DNA of 64,000 nt from contig CAYQTJ010000001.1 in assembly GCA_964420395.1 (NCBI GenBank), positions 21,872 to 85,871 on the forward strand, read 5' to 3'. The stretch is from CAVSZB01 sp964420395 (GTDB lineage: Bacteria; Krumholzibacteriota; Krumholzibacteriia; LZORAL124-64-63). Shown here piece by piece: positions 43,024 through 50,721 of the stretch (its first letter is position 1; each line of letters begins with the position of its first letter). Below the pieces are notes generated by a model. The model was not told where the DNA came from. It did no database searches and worked only from the letters and a program-made list of their open reading frames with translations. A program made the position numbers and the translations under genes.

Positions 43024-44033
43024 AGGTCCCGGAGGCCGCCTGGTGGAGCGCCCTGCCCGACCGCGCGGTCCGGTGCGAGCTGTGCCCGCACGGCTGCCGG
43101 CTGGCGGACGGGCACGACGGTCCCTGCGGCACCCGCGCGAATGCCGGCGGGCGCATGGTGCCGAAGGAGTACGGGCGGCTCGTCTCGACCGCGGTCGATC
43201 CGATCGAGAAGAAGCCGCTCTACCACTTCCACCCCGGCTCGTCGATCCTGTCGATCGCCGCCCAGGGCTGCAACCTCCACTGCCGGTTCTGCCAGAACTG
43301 GACGATCAGCCAGGGGCGCGACGCGGCCGCCGCCGCCGCGGCGCCGGAGGAGGTGGTCGCCCTGGCGCTGGCGCGCCGCTCGCCCGGCGTGGCCTACACC
43401 TACAGCGAGCCGCTCGTCTGGTACGAATTCGTGCGGGACACGGCGCGGCTGGCCCGCGCGGCCGGGTTGCGCAACGTCATCGTGTCGAACGGCTACCTGA
43501 ACGAGGCGCCGCTGCGCGCCCTGCTGCCGCTGATCGACGCCGCCAACATCGACCTCAAGGCGATGGACGACCGTTTCTACCGGGAGATCTGCGGGGCGAG
43601 CCTGGCGCCGGTGCTGGCGACGATCCGGACCTGCCGGGAGATGGGGGTGCACCTCGAGGTGACCAATCTCGTCATCCCGGGCTGCAACGACGGGGACGGC
43701 CAGATCGGGCGCCTGGTCGATTTCGTGGCCGGCGTCGGACGCGACGTGCCGCTGCACTTCTCCGCCTACCGGCCCGACTGGAAGTTCGACGCGCCGCCCA
43801 CGCCGCCGGCCACGCTCGCCCGCGCGGCGGCGCTCGCGCGACGGAAGCTGGACTACGTCTACGTGGGGAACGTGCGGCTGCCGGGCGGCTCGGACACCGT
43901 CTGCCCGGACTGCGGCGCGTCGTGCGTCGTGCGCGACGGGTTCTCCGCGCGGGTGCTGCTGCGCGACGGTGCGCGCTGCCCCGGCTGCGGCCGCACGCTG
44001 CCGATCGTCGTGACGGAGGCGCTCAGCCCGTGA
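43020..44033 (+). CDS. amrS: AmmeMemoRadiSam-system radical SAM enzyme (AmrS)
   Basis: A 337-aa radical SAM protein. The cluster motif is C84-NLHCRFCQN (CxxxCxxC at 84, 88, 91). The N-terminal block RCELCPHGCRLADGHDGPCG holds extra cysteines typical of the family, and EYGRLVSTAVDPIEKKPLYHF-PG is its signature. The C-terminus has a rubredoxin-like four-Cys zinc ribbon (CPDCGASC ... CPGCGRTLP). The usual partners AmmeMemoRadiSam A and B are not in the window. The function of the system is unresolved. It overlaps queG at the start and the SDR gene at the end (11 bp, tail to tail). Confidence 0.92.
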   Translation: MKVPEAAWWSALPDRAVRCELCPHGCRLADGHDGPCGTRANAGGRMVPKEYGRLVSTAVDPIEKKPLYHFHPGSSILSIAAQGCNLHCRFCQNWTISQGRDAAAAAAAPEEVVALALARRSPGVAYTYSEPLVWYEFVRDTARLARAAGLRNVIVSNGYLNEAPLRALLPLIDAANIDLKAMDDRFYREICGASLAPVLATIRTCREMGVHLEVTNLVIPGCNDGDGQIGRLVDFVAGVGRDVPLHFSAYRPDWKFDAPPTPPATLARAAALARRKLDYVYVGNVRLPGGSDTVCPDCGASCVVRDGFSARVLLRDGARCPGCGRTLPIVVTEALSP

Positions 44034-44820
44034 CGCTGCCGTCGATGATGAGGTCGGCTCCGGTGACGCCGCTCGATTCGTCCGACGCGAGGTAGAGGAT
44101 GGCCTGCGCGACCTCGTCGGGCGTGGCGATGCGGCGCGGGGGAGCCGGCTCGTCGTGCGCCGGGGCGTCGCCTCCGGTCGCCGCGGGCGCGACGACCCGC
44201 TCCCAGATCGGCGCGTGCACGGCGCCCGGCAGCACGCAGTTGACCCGGATGCCGTCGCCGCGCGCCGCGCACTCCAGCGCCACGACCTTGCTGAACAGCG
44301 AGACGGCCGCCTTGCTGGCGCCGTAGGCGCTCACCCCCGGGCTGGCCCGGCGGCTCGAGGCCGACGACATGTTGACGATGCTGCCGCCCTGGCCGCGGCG
44401 CATCGCGATGACCCCCTGCTTCGTGCCGAGGAAGACGCCGTCGAGGTTGACCGCCATGACCGCCCGCCAGGCGTCGAGGGACATCGTCTCGAGCGGCATC
44501 GCCACCGCCACGGCGGCATTGTTGACCAGGACGTCGAGCGAGCCCCACTGCTTGACCAGCGCGTCGATGGTCCCCTTCCAGTTCTCCTCGGAGGTGACGT
44601 CGAGCGGCGCGGCCAAGCCCATCCGGCCCGAGGCGCGGATCTCCGCCGCCGTGCGCTCGGCGCCCGCCGTGTCGCGGTCGGTGGCCAGGACGATCGCCCC
44701 CTCCCGCGCCAGGGCCAGCGCGGTCGAGCGGCCGATGCCGGACGCGGCGCCGGTCACGAGGGCCACCTTGCCCTGCACCCGCCCGCGCGGCGGCGCATCG
44801 CTGCCGGGGATCCCGCTCAT
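44023..44820 (-). CDS. Short-chain dehydrogenase/reductase (SDR)
   Basis: A 265-aa classical SDR. The cofactor loop GKVALVTGAASGIGRSTAL, NNAAVAV motif and catalytic tetrad context (SSASSRRASPGVSAYGASKA, with Tyr-x-x-x-Lys) are intact; TDRDTAGAERTA suggests NAD preference from the Asp after strand 2. It starts at 44820, overlapping the queF stop (TGA/ATG), so it is translated together with queF. Substrate unknown. No other gene ties it to queuosine, so the shared transcript may be coincidental. Confidence 0.92.
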   Translation of the reverse strand: MSGIPGSDAPPRGRVQGKVALVTGAASGIGRSTALALAREGAIVLATDRDTAGAERTAAEIRASGRMGLAAPLDVTSEENWKGTIDALVKQWGSLDVLVNNAAVAVAMPLETMSLDAWRAVMAVNLDGVFLGTKQGVIAMRRGQGGSIVNMSSASSRRASPGVSAYGASKAAVSLFSKVVALECAARGDGIRVNCVLPGAVHAPIWERVVAPAATGGDAPAHDEPAPPRRIATPDEVAQAILYLASDESSGVTGADLIIDGSVTG

Positions 44821-45197
44821 GGGGCGTCCTCCGCGCCGGAGCCGGCCTGGCCGTAGGTGACGAGGACCCGCGTGGCGATCCCCCCGCGCACGAACCAGTC
44901 GCCGGCCACCGCGAGCCGCCGCGGCCGCACCGCCGCGATCAGGTCGTCGGCGATCCGGTTGGTGACCGCCTCGTGGAAGGCCCCCTCGTTCCGGTACGAC
45001 CAGAGGTAGAGCTTGAGCGACTTCAGCTCCACGCAGGTCCCGTCCGGCACGTAGGTGATCTGGAAGCGGGCGAAGTCGGGCTGCCCGGTCAGCGGGCAGA
45101 GGCAGGTGAACTCCGGGCAGTCGAAGGTGATCTCGTAGTCCCGCTCCGGATTCGGATTGGGAAAGGTCTCGAGTTCGCGCGCCGGGCTGGAGGGCAT
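44817..45197 (-). CDS. queF: NADPH-dependent 7-cyano-7-deazaguanine reductase QueF (short form)
   Basis: It reduces preQ0 to preQ1 with NADPH in queuosine synthesis. It has 126 aa, the unimodal type. The catalytic Cys34 lies in TCLCPLTGQPDFA with Asp41; NEGAFHEAVTNRI holds the substrate-binding His75-Glu76; FPNPNPERDYEITFDCPEFT is the family opening. The start at 45197 (MPSSPARELE) is chosen because a promoter-like pair lies directly upstream, inside the longer open frame. With queG nearby and folE 10 kb away, several steps of the queuosine path are present; queC, D, E, A and tgt are not in the window. Confidence 0.94.
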   Translation of the reverse strand: MPSSPARELETFPNPNPERDYEITFDCPEFTCLCPLTGQPDFARFQITYVPDGTCVELKSLKLYLWSYRNEGAFHEAVTNRIADDLIAAVRPRRLAVAGDWFVRGGIATRVLVTYGQAGSGAEDAP

Positions 45198-45246
45198 GGC
45201 GAAGCGGTCCTTTCGGGCGGTCGGAGGGAGGGTGCTGCCGCGGCGC

Positions 45247-45275
45247 AGGATAAGCCGGCTCCCGCGGTCGCGCAA
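45247..45275 (-). promoter_or_regulatory. Candidate promoter for queF-SDR
   Basis: On the minus strand, TTGCGC (45270-45275), a 17-base spacer and TATCCT (45247-45252). It places the transcript start about 40 bases before the queF ATG and argues against a longer QueF. Confidence 0.4.
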
Positions 45276-45295
45276 GCGGCCCGCCGCCGGCCCGC

Positions 45296-45329
45296 GGACG
45301 GACCGTGGGCCGGTGCCCACGGTCCGTCC
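45296..45329 (-). terminator. 15-bp perfect hairpin downstream of the subtilase gene
   Basis: GGACGGACCGTGGGC (45296-45310) pairs perfectly with 45315-45329 across a CGGT loop. A second 7-bp hairpin (45340-45346 with 45353-45359) overlaps the subtilase stop codon. No T-run follows on either strand; a strong Rho-assisted or structural 3' end is likely. Confidence 0.55.
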
Positions 45330-45357
45330 CGGGCCGCGCAGCGGGGGCAGGGCCCCG

Positions 45358-48300
45358 CTACTTGACGAGCGCCATGCGGCCCGTGTACGAGTCGGCCCCC
45401 GCCGTCACCCGGTAGAAGTACACCCCGGAGGAGACCGCGTGGCCGGCGTCGTCGCGGCCGTTCCACTGCGTCTCGTGGGCGGCGGCCGGCAGGACGGCGT
45501 CCACGAGGACGCGCACCAGCCGTCCGGCCAGGTCGTACACGTTCACGCTGACGCGGCCGGCGGCCGGCAGCGTGAAGCGGATCCTGGTCAGCGGGTTGAA
45601 CGGGTTGGGAGCCGCGTTCTCGACGCGGAAGACGAGCGCCGGCAGGTCCGGGTCGTCGAGGACCGGAACCAGCGCGCACATCACGCCGAGGGCGCCGATC
45701 AGGCCGCAGGCGCCGCTGACGGCCGGCTCGCACGGCGAGAGCGGCTTGAGGCCGTAGCCGCCGTCCGCGGGGAAGCAGAACTGCGGGTCGAGCGCGATGT
45801 TGCCGGCGGTGCCGGTGGGATCGGCCACGCCGGTGTAGCTCGTGCCGGTGTTGCTCCAGGCGTCGTTGCAGGTGAACGTCGGCGTGGACGACTGGGCGTG
45901 CACGGCGTTGCCGAACGTGGTGCCGCCGGTGTTGAGCGCGAAGATGTTGTTGGCGATGCCCGGGCTGGCGGCGTTCAGGTAGAGGCCGGCGGCGCCGACG
46001 CCGGCCGTGTTGGCGGCGAAGGTGTTGCCTCGCACCTCGCCGGCCGCCACGGTCTGGCTGCTCAGGCCGCCGCCGAAGATGTCGGCCGCGTTGGCGCTGA
46101 AGACGCAGTGGCGCACGTCGGACTGCGGACTGCTGGTGACGGCTCCGCCCGCGCCGACCTGGGCGGTGTTGGCGCGCGAGAGCACGCTGTCGAGCGTGAC
46201 GGTGGCGTTCTCGACGGCGAATGCGCCGCCGACCATGAAGGTGGCCCCGGCCGCCTTGCCGTTGTCGTGCAGGTCGTCGCGGAGCATCGTGATGGCGTTG
46301 CCGCTCATCGCCAGGCCGCCGCCCTTGACGCGGGCCGTGTTGTGGTGGATCCGGTTGCCGACCAGGGCCAGCGAGGTCGTCGCGAGGGTGTTGGCCGCGT
46401 AGATGCCGCCGCCCGCCTCCGCGTCGACGTGGCCGCTGATCTCGCAGCCGTCCAGCAGCAGCGTGGTGTCGGTCGCGTAGATGCCGCCGCCGCGCGGCGG
46501 GTACGAGCCGTTGTCCTGCACCAAGACGTTGTCGTAGATGCGGCAGTCGCGCAGGGTGGGGGCGCCCAGGTAAGCGTAGACGCCGGCGCCCTGGACCGCG
46601 CTGTTGCCGTGCACCGTCACGTTCTCGAGCAGCGCCGAGGAGTTGGACAGCATGATGCCGCCGCCGCCGCCGAACTCGGAGGTGCCGCCCACGGAATTGC
46701 CGGTCACCTCGATGTTGCGCAGGGTGGGGGAGGTGCCGTTGCAGATGATCCCGCCGCCGTAGCGGCCGGTCTGCGGGCTGGAGAAGACCTGGCCGCCGCC
46801 GCCGCTGATGAGCAGGCCGTCGACCACGGTGCCCAGCCCGGTGCCGGTCTGGAAGAGCAGGCCGCTGCCGGAGAGGGAGGCGTTCAGGGGCGTGGGCGTG
46901 CCGACCGGATCGCGGGAGGCGAAGTCGGCGGCATAGCCGCCGAGCAGGTAGAAGGACTTGTTCGCGACCGTCAGCGGACCGGTCAGCGGGGACGCGGCGC
47001 TGAGCGCGACGGTGTCGCCGGGGGCGGCCTCGTTCTGGGCGTCGAGCAGGCTGGAGAATTCGTCGGGGTACTTCAGCAGGCGGTCGCCGAGAGCCCGCAG
47101 CAGGTTCACCCGGCCGGAGCCGAGCTTGCCGGCCAGCCCCGGATTGAGCGCGTCGATGTTGTCGGCGGTCGACATGAGGCGGGTTCCCACCCCGAGGGCG
47201 GTCAGGCCCGGCTCGGCCGACATGATCAGCGCCGCCGCGCCGCAGGTCAGCGGCGAGCTGAACGACGTCCCGGCGACGGTGTTGTAGCCGTGCGAGCCGT
47301 CGGAGGCGACGTACCAGGTGGTGTAGATCCCGGTGCCGGGCGCGCTCAGTTCCACCCAGGTGCCGTAGCTCGAGAAGCTGGTCTTGCCGTCGTTGGCGTC
47401 GGTGGCGGCCACCGCGATCACGCCGGGGTAGTCGGCGAGGAACGAGGGCACTTCGTTGGCGTCGTTGCCGGCGGCGGTGATCACGAGGGCGCCGGCGGCC
47501 AGGCAGTAGTCCGCCGCCGTCTGCAGGTACTCGGTGGAGCCCCAGCTGCAGTTGATGAACTTGGCGCCGTTGGCCGCCGCGTAGATCATGCCCTGGGAGG
47601 CGAAGTCCATCCGCACCACGCCGGTCGTGGCGCCGTTCTGCAGCCAGCCGACGCGCACCGGCATGATCTTGCAGCCCCAGGAGGCGCCCGAGATGCCGAC
47701 GCCGTTGTTGGTGATGGCGGCCGCCACGCCGGCGCAGGCCGTGCCGTGGCTCTCCCAGTCCGAGGGATCGTTGTCCGGCACGCTGACGTCCTCGCCCGGT
47801 TCGCCGGTCACGCCGGTGACGAAGTCCCAGCCGCGGGAGTCGTCGACCTTGCCGTTGCCGTCGTCGTCGACGCCGGCCACGCCGTTGGCCTCCGGCCAGT
47901 TGGTCCAGATCGCCCCGCGCCGGTAGTTGGGGCCGGAGCCGCCGAGGTCGGGGTGGCGCCAGTCGACGCCGGAGTCGACGATGGCGATGATCACGTTGCT
48001 GTCGCCCTGCGCCTCGGCCCAGCCGCCCACGGCGCGGATGTCCTTGGCGCCGAGCGTGAGATTGCGCAGGTACCACTGGGAGCCGAGGAACGGATCGTTG
48101 GGCAGCGCCGTCTGCGCGCAGATGTCCACCGCCTCCGCCCGGGCCACCTCCGGCAGCGCGGCGTAGGCCGCGAGCACGGCGTCGAGATCGACCGCCGTGG
48201 CGAAATCGACGGCCCAGACCAGGCTCAGGTCGGGCAGGCCCGCCTTCTTCGCGGGCGGCACCCCCTCGTAGAGGCGCGACATGTCGTGCGCCCCGAAGCG

Positions 48301-48507
48301 GTCGGCCAGCGCCTGGAGGGCGGGCCGATCGACCGTCACGCCGCCGGCCCGCTTGGCGACCGTCGGCTGCACGCCCGGCCGCAGGGTGATCACGACACGA
48401 TCCGGCACGCGGGAGCCGGGCCCCCCCGCGGGGGCCGCGGGCGACGCGGCGGCCGACAGGGCGGAAATGGCGCAGGCGCCAACGAGGATGGCGAGACGCA
48501 GCTTCAT
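45358..48507 (-). CDS. Secreted S8 subtilisin-like protease with beta-helix and FlgD-type C-terminus
   Basis: A 1049-aa exported serine protease. GAGAGGA precedes ATG 48507, followed by a signal peptide (LAILVGACAISALSAAASP) and an inhibitor-I9-like propeptide (about 30-125). The S8 catalytic triad is complete: Asp178 (AIVDSGVDWRHPD), His254 (SHGTACAG) and Ser415 (AGTSFSSPLTCG), with oxyanion Asn348 (AAGNDANE). A Ca-binding insert VDDDGNGKVDDSRGWDF is present. Residues about 500-880 are a right-handed parallel beta-helix with repeating 'GGGI', 'GNSA' and 'NTA' turns, as in polymorphic outer-membrane or pectin-lyase-like proteins. The last 85 residues are the FlgD-Ig/secretion domain (NPFNPLTRIRFTLPAAGRVS, ending RMALVK). 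It probably acts outside the cell. Confidence 0.93.
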   Translation of the reverse strand: MKLRLAILVGACAISALSAAASPAAPAGGPGSRVPDRVVITLRPGVQPTVAKRAGGVTVDRPALQALADRFGAHDMSRLYEGVPPAKKAGLPDLSLVWAVDFATAVDLDAVLAAYAALPEVARAEAVDICAQTALPNDPFLGSQWYLRNLTLGAKDIRAVGGWAEAQGDSNVIIAIVDSGVDWRHPDLGGSGPNYRRGAIWTNWPEANGVAGVDDDGNGKVDDSRGWDFVTGVTGEPGEDVSVPDNDPSDWESHGTACAGVAAAITNNGVGISGASWGCKIMPVRVGWLQNGATTGVVRMDFASQGMIYAAANGAKFINCSWGSTEYLQTAADYCLAAGALVITAAGNDANEVPSFLADYPGVIAVAATDANDGKTSFSSYGTWVELSAPGTGIYTTWYVASDGSHGYNTVAGTSFSSPLTCGAAALIMSAEPGLTALGVGTRLMSTADNIDALNPGLAGKLGSGRVNLLRALGDRLLKYPDEFSSLLDAQNEAAPGDTVALSAASPLTGPLTVANKSFYLLGGYAADFASRDPVGTPTPLNASLSGSGLLFQTGTGLGTVVDGLLISGGGGQVFSSPQTGRYGGGIICNGTSPTLRNIEVTGNSVGGTSEFGGGGGIMLSNSSALLENVTVHGNSAVQGAGVYAYLGAPTLRDCRIYDNVLVQDNGSYPPRGGGIYATDTTLLLDGCEISGHVDAEAGGGIYAANTLATTSLALVGNRIHHNTARVKGGGLAMSGNAITMLRDDLHDNGKAAGATFMVGGAFAVENATVTLDSVLSRANTAQVGAGGAVTSSPQSDVRHCVFSANAADIFGGGLSSQTVAAGEVRGNTFAANTAGVGAAGLYLNAASPGIANNIFALNTGGTTFGNAVHAQSSTPTFTCNDAWSNTGTSYTGVADPTGTAGNIALDPQFCFPADGGYGLKPLSPCEPAVSGACGLIGALGVMCALVPVLDDPDLPALVFRVENAAPNPFNPLTRIRFTLPAAGRVSVNVYDLAGRLVRVLVDAVLPAAAHETQWNGRDDAGHAVSSGVYFYRVTAGADSYTGRMALVK

Positions 48508-48566
48508 GGGTCGTCCTCTCTGCAGGGAAGACAGGCACGGGATGTCGATACGCGCCCGACGGCGGG

Positions 48567-48596
48567 TTGATGGCGCATGGGCGCTTCAAGTATAAA
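48567..48596 (+). promoter_or_regulatory. Promoter for the queuosine-tRNA mannosyltransferase-like gene
   Basis: TTGATG (48567-48572), 18-base spacer, TATAAA (48591-48596). It lies inside the longer open frame that would begin at ATG 48577, so that start is unlikely and the TTG at 48679 is preferred. Confidence 0.6.
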
Positions 48597-48678
48597 GAAA
48601 CCGAACGGTCGCATCAACGCGCAGCTTGGCAGGCCACGGCCCCGGCTCCGCCGCGACAGGCCTGGGAAGGACAAGACA

Positions 48679-49854
48679 TTGCCGCCATTGGACATCCTGT
48701 TCATCGAGCCGTATGACGGCGGTTCGCACCGCGCCTTCCGCGAGGGGCTCGCGAGCCGCTCCGGGCACCGCATCCGCTCCTGGACGCTGCCGGCGCGGTT
48801 CTGGAAGTGGCGCCTGCGGGGGGCCGCCCCGTGGTTCGCCGACGCGATCAACGCCGCGCGGCCGCCGTGCGACCTGATCCTGGCCACCGACTTCCTGAAC
48901 GTGGCCGACTTCCGCGGGCTGCTGGACCCCCCCTACGACCGCCGGCCCCTTCTTCTATATATGCACGAGAACCAGCTGACCTATCCCCTCTCTCCGGACG
49001 AGGAATTCGACTTTCATTTCGGGGCCACCAACATCGTCTCGGCGCTGGCGGCCGACCGGGTGATCTTCAATTCCGAGTACCACCGGGCGCTGTTCCTGGA
49101 CGGGATTCCGGCCTATCTCGGCCGGATGCCGGAGGCGATCCCGCGCGGCGTGCGGGCCCGGCTGGAGGCCAGGAGCGGCGTCCTGCCGGTCGGACTCGCC
49201 CGCCCCTGCCGCCCCGAGGGCGTCGGCGCGCCGTACCTGGGGGGGGCGTGCGCGGCCGAGGCCGGACCGGCCTGGCCCCGCGACGGCGACTCGCCGCTCA
49301 TCCTCTGGAATCACCGCTGGGAGTTCGACAAGCGCCCTGAGTGGCTGGCCGGCGCGCTGCGGCGCCTGGCGGCCGAGGAGGTGCCGTTCCGGGTCGCGCT
49401 GCTCGGCGATCCGCGCGGCCGCGCCGAGGCGTTCGCCCCGCTGCGCGAGTCGCTGGGCCGGCGGGTGGCGGCCTGGGGGGAGGCGCCGGCCGGGGAGGCC
49501 TACGCCGCCTGGCTCGCGCGGGCCGACGTGGTCGTCAGTTGCGCGGCGCAGGAGTATTTTGGCATTGCGGTCGCCGAGGCGGTGCACGCCGGCGCCTACG
49601 CGGTGCTGCCGCGCGAGCAGGTCTATCCTTCGCTCTATGGCCGCGCCTGCCGGGGCCGGCATCTCTACGACGGCGAGGCGGGATTGACGGGGCTGCTGCG
49701 CGACCTCCTGGCGGGGCGCTGCGGCCACGTCTGCGGCCTGCCCCCCGCGTGCGATGCCTTCTGCTGGGAGCGACTGGCGCCCCGCTTCGACGCCGAGCTG
49801 GCCGCCCTGGCGGCGACCGGCGGAAAGGACGGTCCGCGTGCCGCCACCCCGTGA
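48679..49854 (+). CDS. Queuosine-tRNA alpha-mannosyltransferase homologue (DUF3524 glycosyltransferase)
   Basis: A 391-aa GT4-type glycosyltransferase. TTG 48679 follows GGAAGGA by seven bases and starts right at the family fold. The DUF3524 N-terminal domain is unmistakable: LDILFIEPYDGGSHRAFREG, WKWRLRGAAPWFADAI, DLILATDFLNVADFRGLL, LYMHENQLTYPLSPDEE and FNSEYHRALFLDGIPAYL. The C-terminal Rossmann half has WNHRWEFDKRPEW and EYFGIAVAEAVHAGAYAVLP. Vertebrate members attach mannose to queuosine at position 34 of tRNA-Asp. QueG and QueF are encoded 4-7 kb upstream, which supports a tRNA-queuosine role, but bacterial members have not, to my knowledge, been settled biochemically. It overlaps the HAD gene by 17 bases. 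Confidence 0.88.
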   Translation: MPPLDILFIEPYDGGSHRAFREGLASRSGHRIRSWTLPARFWKWRLRGAAPWFADAINAARPPCDLILATDFLNVADFRGLLDPPYDRRPLLLYMHENQLTYPLSPDEEFDFHFGATNIVSALAADRVIFNSEYHRALFLDGIPAYLGRMPEAIPRGVRARLEARSGVLPVGLARPCRPEGVGAPYLGGACAAEAGPAWPRDGDSPLILWNHRWEFDKRPEWLAGALRRLAAEEVPFRVALLGDPRGRAEAFAPLRESLGRRVAAWGEAPAGEAYAAWLARADVVVSCAAQEYFGIAVAEAVHAGAYAVLPREQVYPSLYGRACRGRHLYDGEAGLTGLLRDLLAGRCGHVCGLPPACDAFCWERLAPRFDAELAALAATGGKDGPRAATP

Positions 49855-50692
49855 GTACCGGGCATACCTGTGCGATGTCGAAGGGGTGCTGGTGCGGGAC
49901 AAGGGCTACCGCGCGGTGCCGGGATCGGTGGCGTGGTTCAACCGGCTGGCGGCGCGCGGCATCGCCTCCTGCCTCGTCAGCAACAACAGCACCCACACTC
50001 CGGCCGAGCTGGGCGAGGCCCTGCGCGCCGCCGGCTTCGCCGTGGCGCCGGAGCGGATCGTCACCGCCCTGGAACTCGCCGCCGGGCGACTGGCGTCCGA
50101 CGGCCGGCGGCGGCTGCTCTGGCTGGGGCACCCGCGCCTGGCCGGCTGGTGGCGGGAGCGCGGGTTCACGCTCGTGGGCGAGCCTCCCCCCGGCGGGGCG
50201 GCCGGCGCGGCCGGCGGGGCGCCCGGCGGGGCCACGGCGGCAGGCGGGGAGGCCGACGCCGTCGTGCTGGGGGTCAACCCGACCCTCGGCGTGCCGGAAC
50301 TCGAGCGGGCGCTCGGCTGCCTGCTGGCGGGGCAGACGGCGCTGATCGCGCTGCACCGCAACCATTTCTGGCTGGACGAGCGGGGGGAGCGCCGGCTGGG
50401 GCCGGGCGCCTGGTGCGCCGCCCTGGAGACCGCCGCCGGCTGCGCGGCGGTCACGATCGGCAAGCCGGAGGAGCCGATCTACCGGGAAGCGCTGGAAAGG
50501 GTTGGCGTCGCCGCGCCGGAGGCCCTATTCATTTCAGATGATCCCCTGGCGGATCTGCCGACCGCGAAGCGGCTCGGCATGGGGACCGCCTTCGTCCTGA
50601 GCGGCAAGCACGCGGATCATGCGGTGCTGCGCCGCCTCGAGCAGGCGGAGTGGCCGGACGTCATCTGCGACCGGCCCGAACACGTCGGTTGA
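49838..50692 (+). CDS. HAD-IIA (NagD-like) phosphatase with an atypical first motif
   Basis: A 284-aa haloacid-dehalogenase superfamily protein. A GTG start at 49838 is preferred, with GGAAAGGA eight bases upstream. Motif I reads DVEGVLVRDKG: the nucleophile Asp is kept but the second Asp (general acid) is Glu. Motif II is LVSNNSTHTP, the NagD class C2 cap follows, motif III is TIGKPEEPIYREAL and motif IV is FISDDPLADLPTAKRLGMG. A Gly/Ala-rich insert (residues about 115-140) interrupts the cap. The substrate is unknown; phosphoglycolate-, NMP- and sugar-phosphate-like specificities are all seen in the subfamily. It is translationally coupled to the mannosyltransferase-like gene. Confidence 0.85.
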   Translation: MPPPREYRAYLCDVEGVLVRDKGYRAVPGSVAWFNRLAARGIASCLVSNNSTHTPAELGEALRAAGFAVAPERIVTALELAAGRLASDGRRRLLWLGHPRLAGWWRERGFTLVGEPPPGGAAGAAGGAPGGATAAGGEADAVVLGVNPTLGVPELERALGCLLAGQTALIALHRNHFWLDERGERRLGPGAWCAALETAAGCAAVTIGKPEEPIYREALERVGVAAPEALFISDDPLADLPTAKRLGMGTAFVLSGKHADHAVLRRLEQAEWPDVICDRPEHVG

Positions 50693-50721
50693 GCGGCCCG
50701 CGCCGCGGACGGGGAGCGGAT

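Noticed and set aside
43020..44033. Considered as the pyruvate-formate-lyase activase type of radical SAM enzyme
   Set aside because: The N-terminal Cys block and PIEKKPLYHF-PG signature fit the AmmeMemoRadiSam enzyme; no glycyl-radical enzyme is present.
45157..48570. 1137-codon plus-strand frame opposite the subtilase
   Set aside because: Val/Gly/Ala/Arg repeats reflect the antisense of beta-helix repeats; the subtilase triad and secretion tail are on the minus strand.
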